From contig JBEAVE010000031.1 in the NCBI GenBank assembly GCA_041161065.1, positions 1 through 61,352 of the forward strand: 61,352 nucleotides of DNA. The letters run 5' to 3'. Source of the stretch: DYRG01 sp041161065. GTDB taxonomy: Bacteria > Pseudomonadota > Gammaproteobacteria > Beggiatoales > Beggiatoaceae. This document shows positions 60,410-61,352 of this stretch, in pieces. Under the pieces are notes generated by a model that ran no database searches, was not told the DNA's origin, and worked only from the letters and a program-made list of their open reading frames with translations. The position numbers were made by a program, and so were the translations under genes. The stretch's first letter is position 1. Every line of letters begins with the position of its first letter.

Positions 60410-61261
60410 ATGAACCCGCTGTATGTCAAATTATCCTTGTCGGTAGCGATTGCTTCTCTTCTTAGTGGGGCAGTATTCGCTAATGCCCGTATCGAGCAGG
60501 TTGTTCCATTTTCTGACAATGAAGTAACCATTTTGTATAACCAAAAATTGTACAAAATGTCACCTGTTGGACAGGATTGGTCAGATATTTCACCCAAAGT
60601 GCAATCAGGGCAAGTGAAAGCTGTGAAATTTGTTGATTCTCAACATGGTTGGGCTGTTGTCTATGAAAAGGATCGTGGTTATTCGTTGGTGAGAACAACT
60701 GATGCTGGAAACTCGTGGACTGAATTAGTTGTTTCTAACATTGAACAATCGGACATTGCATCGGCTTATTTAGAATTTGTGGATACTCAAGTTGGTTGGC
60801 TAGTAGTAAAAGATGTTACAAGCCGTAATTTTAGCTCTGGTTCTCTTTTTAGAACAGAAGACGGAGGTGTAACTTGGACGCTCTTAAATATTCCTGTTGG
60901 TGAACCAGTACACTTTATTTCACGAGACATTGGTTGGGTAATTGCACGTTCTACAGATAACCAAATATATCGAACAGAAGATGGTGGTAATACTTGGAAT
61001 AAACAACACCTTGTTGATGATGAAATAATTACAAGTGCTACTCTTCCTACCTTCAAAACACATAATGAAGGTTTTCTTAGTATATTTGCTAAACCAAAGT
61101 TAAATATATTCTCTACAAAAAATAGTGGAGAAACATGGGAATTAGCCAAACAAGTTATTGTCCCAGATAATTTTGAAAGTATATCAGTAGGATTATTTGA
61201 TGATAATAACTATATTGTTACTTATCCAAACATTATAGTCGGATTCCTATTAAATTATTAA
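60410..61261 (+). CDS. Ycf48-like exported beta-propeller protein, C-terminus probably altered
   Basis: A 283-residue exported protein with signal peptide (LYVKLSLSVAIASLLSGAVFA). At least four BNR/Asp-box repeats follow: RTTDAGNSWTEL, RTEDGGVTWTLL, RTEDGGNTWNKQ and STKNSGETWELA, with VDSQHGWAVV and VDTQVGWLVV between them, as in Ycf48/photosystem-assembly-like propellers found in many heterotrophs. Its last nine codons lie inside the terminal inverted repeat at 61234, so the true C-terminus may differ or be missing; a full propeller would need more blades. A GGAG site precedes the ATG. Confidence 0.8.
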   Translation: MNPLYVKLSLSVAIASLLSGAVFANARIEQVVPFSDNEVTILYNQKLYKMSPVGQDWSDISPKVQSGQVKAVKFVDSQHGWAVVYEKDRGYSLVRTTDAGNSWTELVVSNIEQSDIASAYLEFVDTQVGWLVVKDVTSRNFSSGSLFRTEDGGVTWTLLNIPVGEPVHFISRDIGWVIARSTDNQIYRTEDGGNTWNKQHLVDDEIITSATLPTFKTHNEGFLSIFAKPKLNIFSTKNSGETWELAKQVIVPDNFESISVGLFDDNNYIVTYPNIIVGFLLNY

Positions 61262-61352
61262 CTAGATGAAAATGAAAATAATGGATTAAAAATATAATCG
61301 ATGGTTTGTTGAAGAGATTTAAATAGAGGGTAATATTTCTTCACTTTTTTCT
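61234..61352. repeat. 119-bp terminal inverted repeat, right copy
   Basis: Exact reverse complement of 1-119. It contains the last codons and stop of the Ycf48-like gene, a short spacer and a terminator-like hairpin. Confidence 0.97.
61310..61350 (+). terminator. Terminator-like hairpin inside the terminal repeat
   Basis: TGAAGAGAT (61310-61318) pairs with ATTTCTTCA (61335-61343), one G-T, around a 16-base loop, followed by CTTTTTT. It would end the Ycf48-like gene transcript. Confidence 0.6.

Noticed and set aside
1..61352. Whole window as one composite transposon or prophage bounded by the terminal repeats
   Set aside because: The interior is mainly housekeeping genes, with no transposase, integrase or phage structural gene.

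Overview
The window looks like a contig from a moderately AT-rich gammaproteobacterium. Housekeeping genes (gppA/ppx, priA, recC, prlC, rsmI, hemE, hemB, dapF plus DUF484, lapB, ybeD, holC, aroQ-accB-accC) have typical gammaproteobacterial sequence and order. PPi-dependent phosphofructokinase, pyruvate phosphate dikinase, a rubrerythrin/bacterioferritin/GlpC-like/DUF3501 cluster, an isolated hypD, a Uma2 nuclease and several toxin-antitoxin remnants are a combination I would expect in a sulfur-oxidising Thiotrichales/Beggiatoa-like organism. That placement is an inference from gene content only. I found no rRNA, tRNA, CRISPR array or transposase gene.

Layout. 1-2.9 kb is an AT-rich accessory edge: an unrecognised two-gene cassette, an antitoxin with a frameshifted and truncated PIN toxin, and gene debris. 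2.97-7.33 kb is a forward operon: exopolyphosphatase, a compact pabB-pabC pair, a purine phosphoribosyltransferase and methylthioinosine phosphorylase. 7.5-27.5 kb is a long reverse-strand block: lrgAB, priA, two metallo-beta-lactamase-fold hydrolases (one gloB), recC, several exported proteins of unknown role, the rubrerythrin cluster, prlC, rsmI and hemE. 27.8-43.3 kb is mostly forward: PPi-phosphofructokinase, a lone PDC sensor domain, mazG-Uma2-nuclease, ppdK, an amidase, a phosphopantetheinyl transferase, an acyltransferase, an exported protein, and dapF-DUF484; galT and yhhQ are reverse. 43.4-55.9 kb is mixed: FecR-domain protein, old-yellow-enzyme-type oxidoreductase, lapB, a methyltransferase-nuclease fusion, thiG, hemB, a DEDDh exonuclease plus P-loop ATPase behind ybeD, a glycosyltransferase, holC and hypD. 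55.9-58.8 kb carries a DUF1269-like protein and aroQ-accB-accC. 58.9-61.35 kb is a second accessory edge: a cut-off gene fragment, a vapBC-like pair, a stand-alone HTH protein and a Ycf48-like exported repeat protein.

Two repeat structures stand out. The window begins and ends with a perfect 119-bp inverted repeat (1-119 and 61234-61352), which may mark a genomic repeat where assembly stopped. Six copies of a 70-95-bp imperfect palindrome, with ends resembling GGTAGTGATCAA / TTGATCACTACC, lie between genes at about 7.4, 29.0, 43.4, 48.4, 49.3 and 59.0 kb. They occur in both orientations, mostly just after stop codons. One copy supplies the stop codon that truncates a small gene.

How genes work together. 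PPi-phosphofructokinase and PPDK both use PPi/Pi chemistry and point to a PPi-economical, reversible glycolysis. Hpt and methylthioinosine phosphorylase together form a purine salvage step. The rubrerythrin cluster suits peroxide and iron handling in a low-oxygen cell. AroQ feeds chorismate synthesis, which PabB/PabC divert to p-aminobenzoate. HemB and HemE are two steps of tetrapyrrole synthesis.
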